Made by a program: the position numbers and the translations under genes
Notes under the pieces: generated by a model
Databases searched by the model: none
What the model was told of the DNA's origin: nothing
What the model saw: the letters and a program-made list of their open reading frames with translations, nothing else
From: Deltaproteobacteria bacterium
Lineage (GTDB): Bacteria > Myxococcota > Myxococcia > Myxococcales > Myxococcaceae
DNA: 8,650 nt
Direction: 5' to 3'
Assembly (NCBI GenBank): GCA_016875515.1
Contig: VGRA01000079.1
Coordinates: 1 to 8,650 of the forward strand
In this document: piece by piece, positions 6,468 to 8,650 of the stretch
How positions within the stretch are numbered: position 1 is the first letter of the stretch
Layout of the letters: each line of letters begins with the position of its first letter

Positions 6468-6508
6468 CCCGCAGGAGGCGCCGCACCGGGACGTCCCCGG
6501 GCTAAGGT
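6468..6508 (+). promoter_or_regulatory. ccsA-kinase spacer with AGGAGG and hairpin
   Basis: This 41-nt gap holds a perfect AGGAGG at 6473-6478, which is 30 nt before the proposed TTG start, too far for ordinary use. Between them lies a hairpin, CCGGG (6486-6490), loop ACGTC, CCCGG (6496-6500), which contains the 10-bp palindrome GGGACGTCCC (6488-6497). Folding of the hairpin would shorten the effective spacing to about 15 nt. No T-tract follows, so it is not a canonical terminator. A control role is inference. Confidence 0.35.

Positions 6509-8650
<2,142 letters not shown>

Overview
The window is very GC-rich with strongly GC-biased third codon positions. Its genes (FeoA/FeoB, a lipoprotein with ResB/CcsA cytochrome c assembly proteins, and a large CHASE-PAS sensor kinase) point to a large-genome, myxobacteria-like member of the Myxococcota. 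That assignment rests on composition and gene content, not on a marker gene.

Layout: one partial gene on the minus strand (1-369) encodes the N-terminal part of a secreted, lipid-anchored SGNH-type hydrolase. A 121-bp divergent gap follows, and everything after it is on the plus strand. feoA (491-766) and feoB (763-2652) overlap by an ATGA and encode a ferrous-iron importer. After a 102-bp gap come an uncharacterised proline/alanine-rich lipoprotein (2755-3444), a ResB-type protein (3441-4682, ATGA overlap with the lipoprotein) and a CcsA-type protein with a large N-terminal extracytoplasmic region (4686-6467, GTG start, 3-bp gap, good Shine-Dalgarno). The last gene, from a TTG at 6509 and running off the end at 8650, encodes a membrane sensor histidine kinase with CHASE, PAS, HisKA and HATPase domains. 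It lies in open frame with no ATG near its start, so it is easy to miss.

How they may work together: FeoAB brings Fe(II) into the cell. ResB and CcsA form the System II (Ccs) machine that exports haem and attaches it to apocytochromes c on the outer face of the membrane. The lipoprotein is translationally coupled to ResB and is a candidate accessory factor for that step. An iron-to-haem-to-cytochrome link between the two operons is plausible but inferred only from adjacency. The kinase follows ccsA by 41 bp; its Cys/His-rich PAS domain makes a redox or metal/haem signal conceivable but unproven.

No CRISPR array, tRNA, rRNA, insertion sequence or phage gene was seen, and no clearly new defence or mobile system. 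The main points for follow-up are the unnamed lipoprotein domain coupled to ResB/CcsA, sequence deviations in the FeoB G4 and gate motifs, the kinase PAS Cys/His cluster and its N-box Lys-to-Met change, and the odd start region of the kinase.
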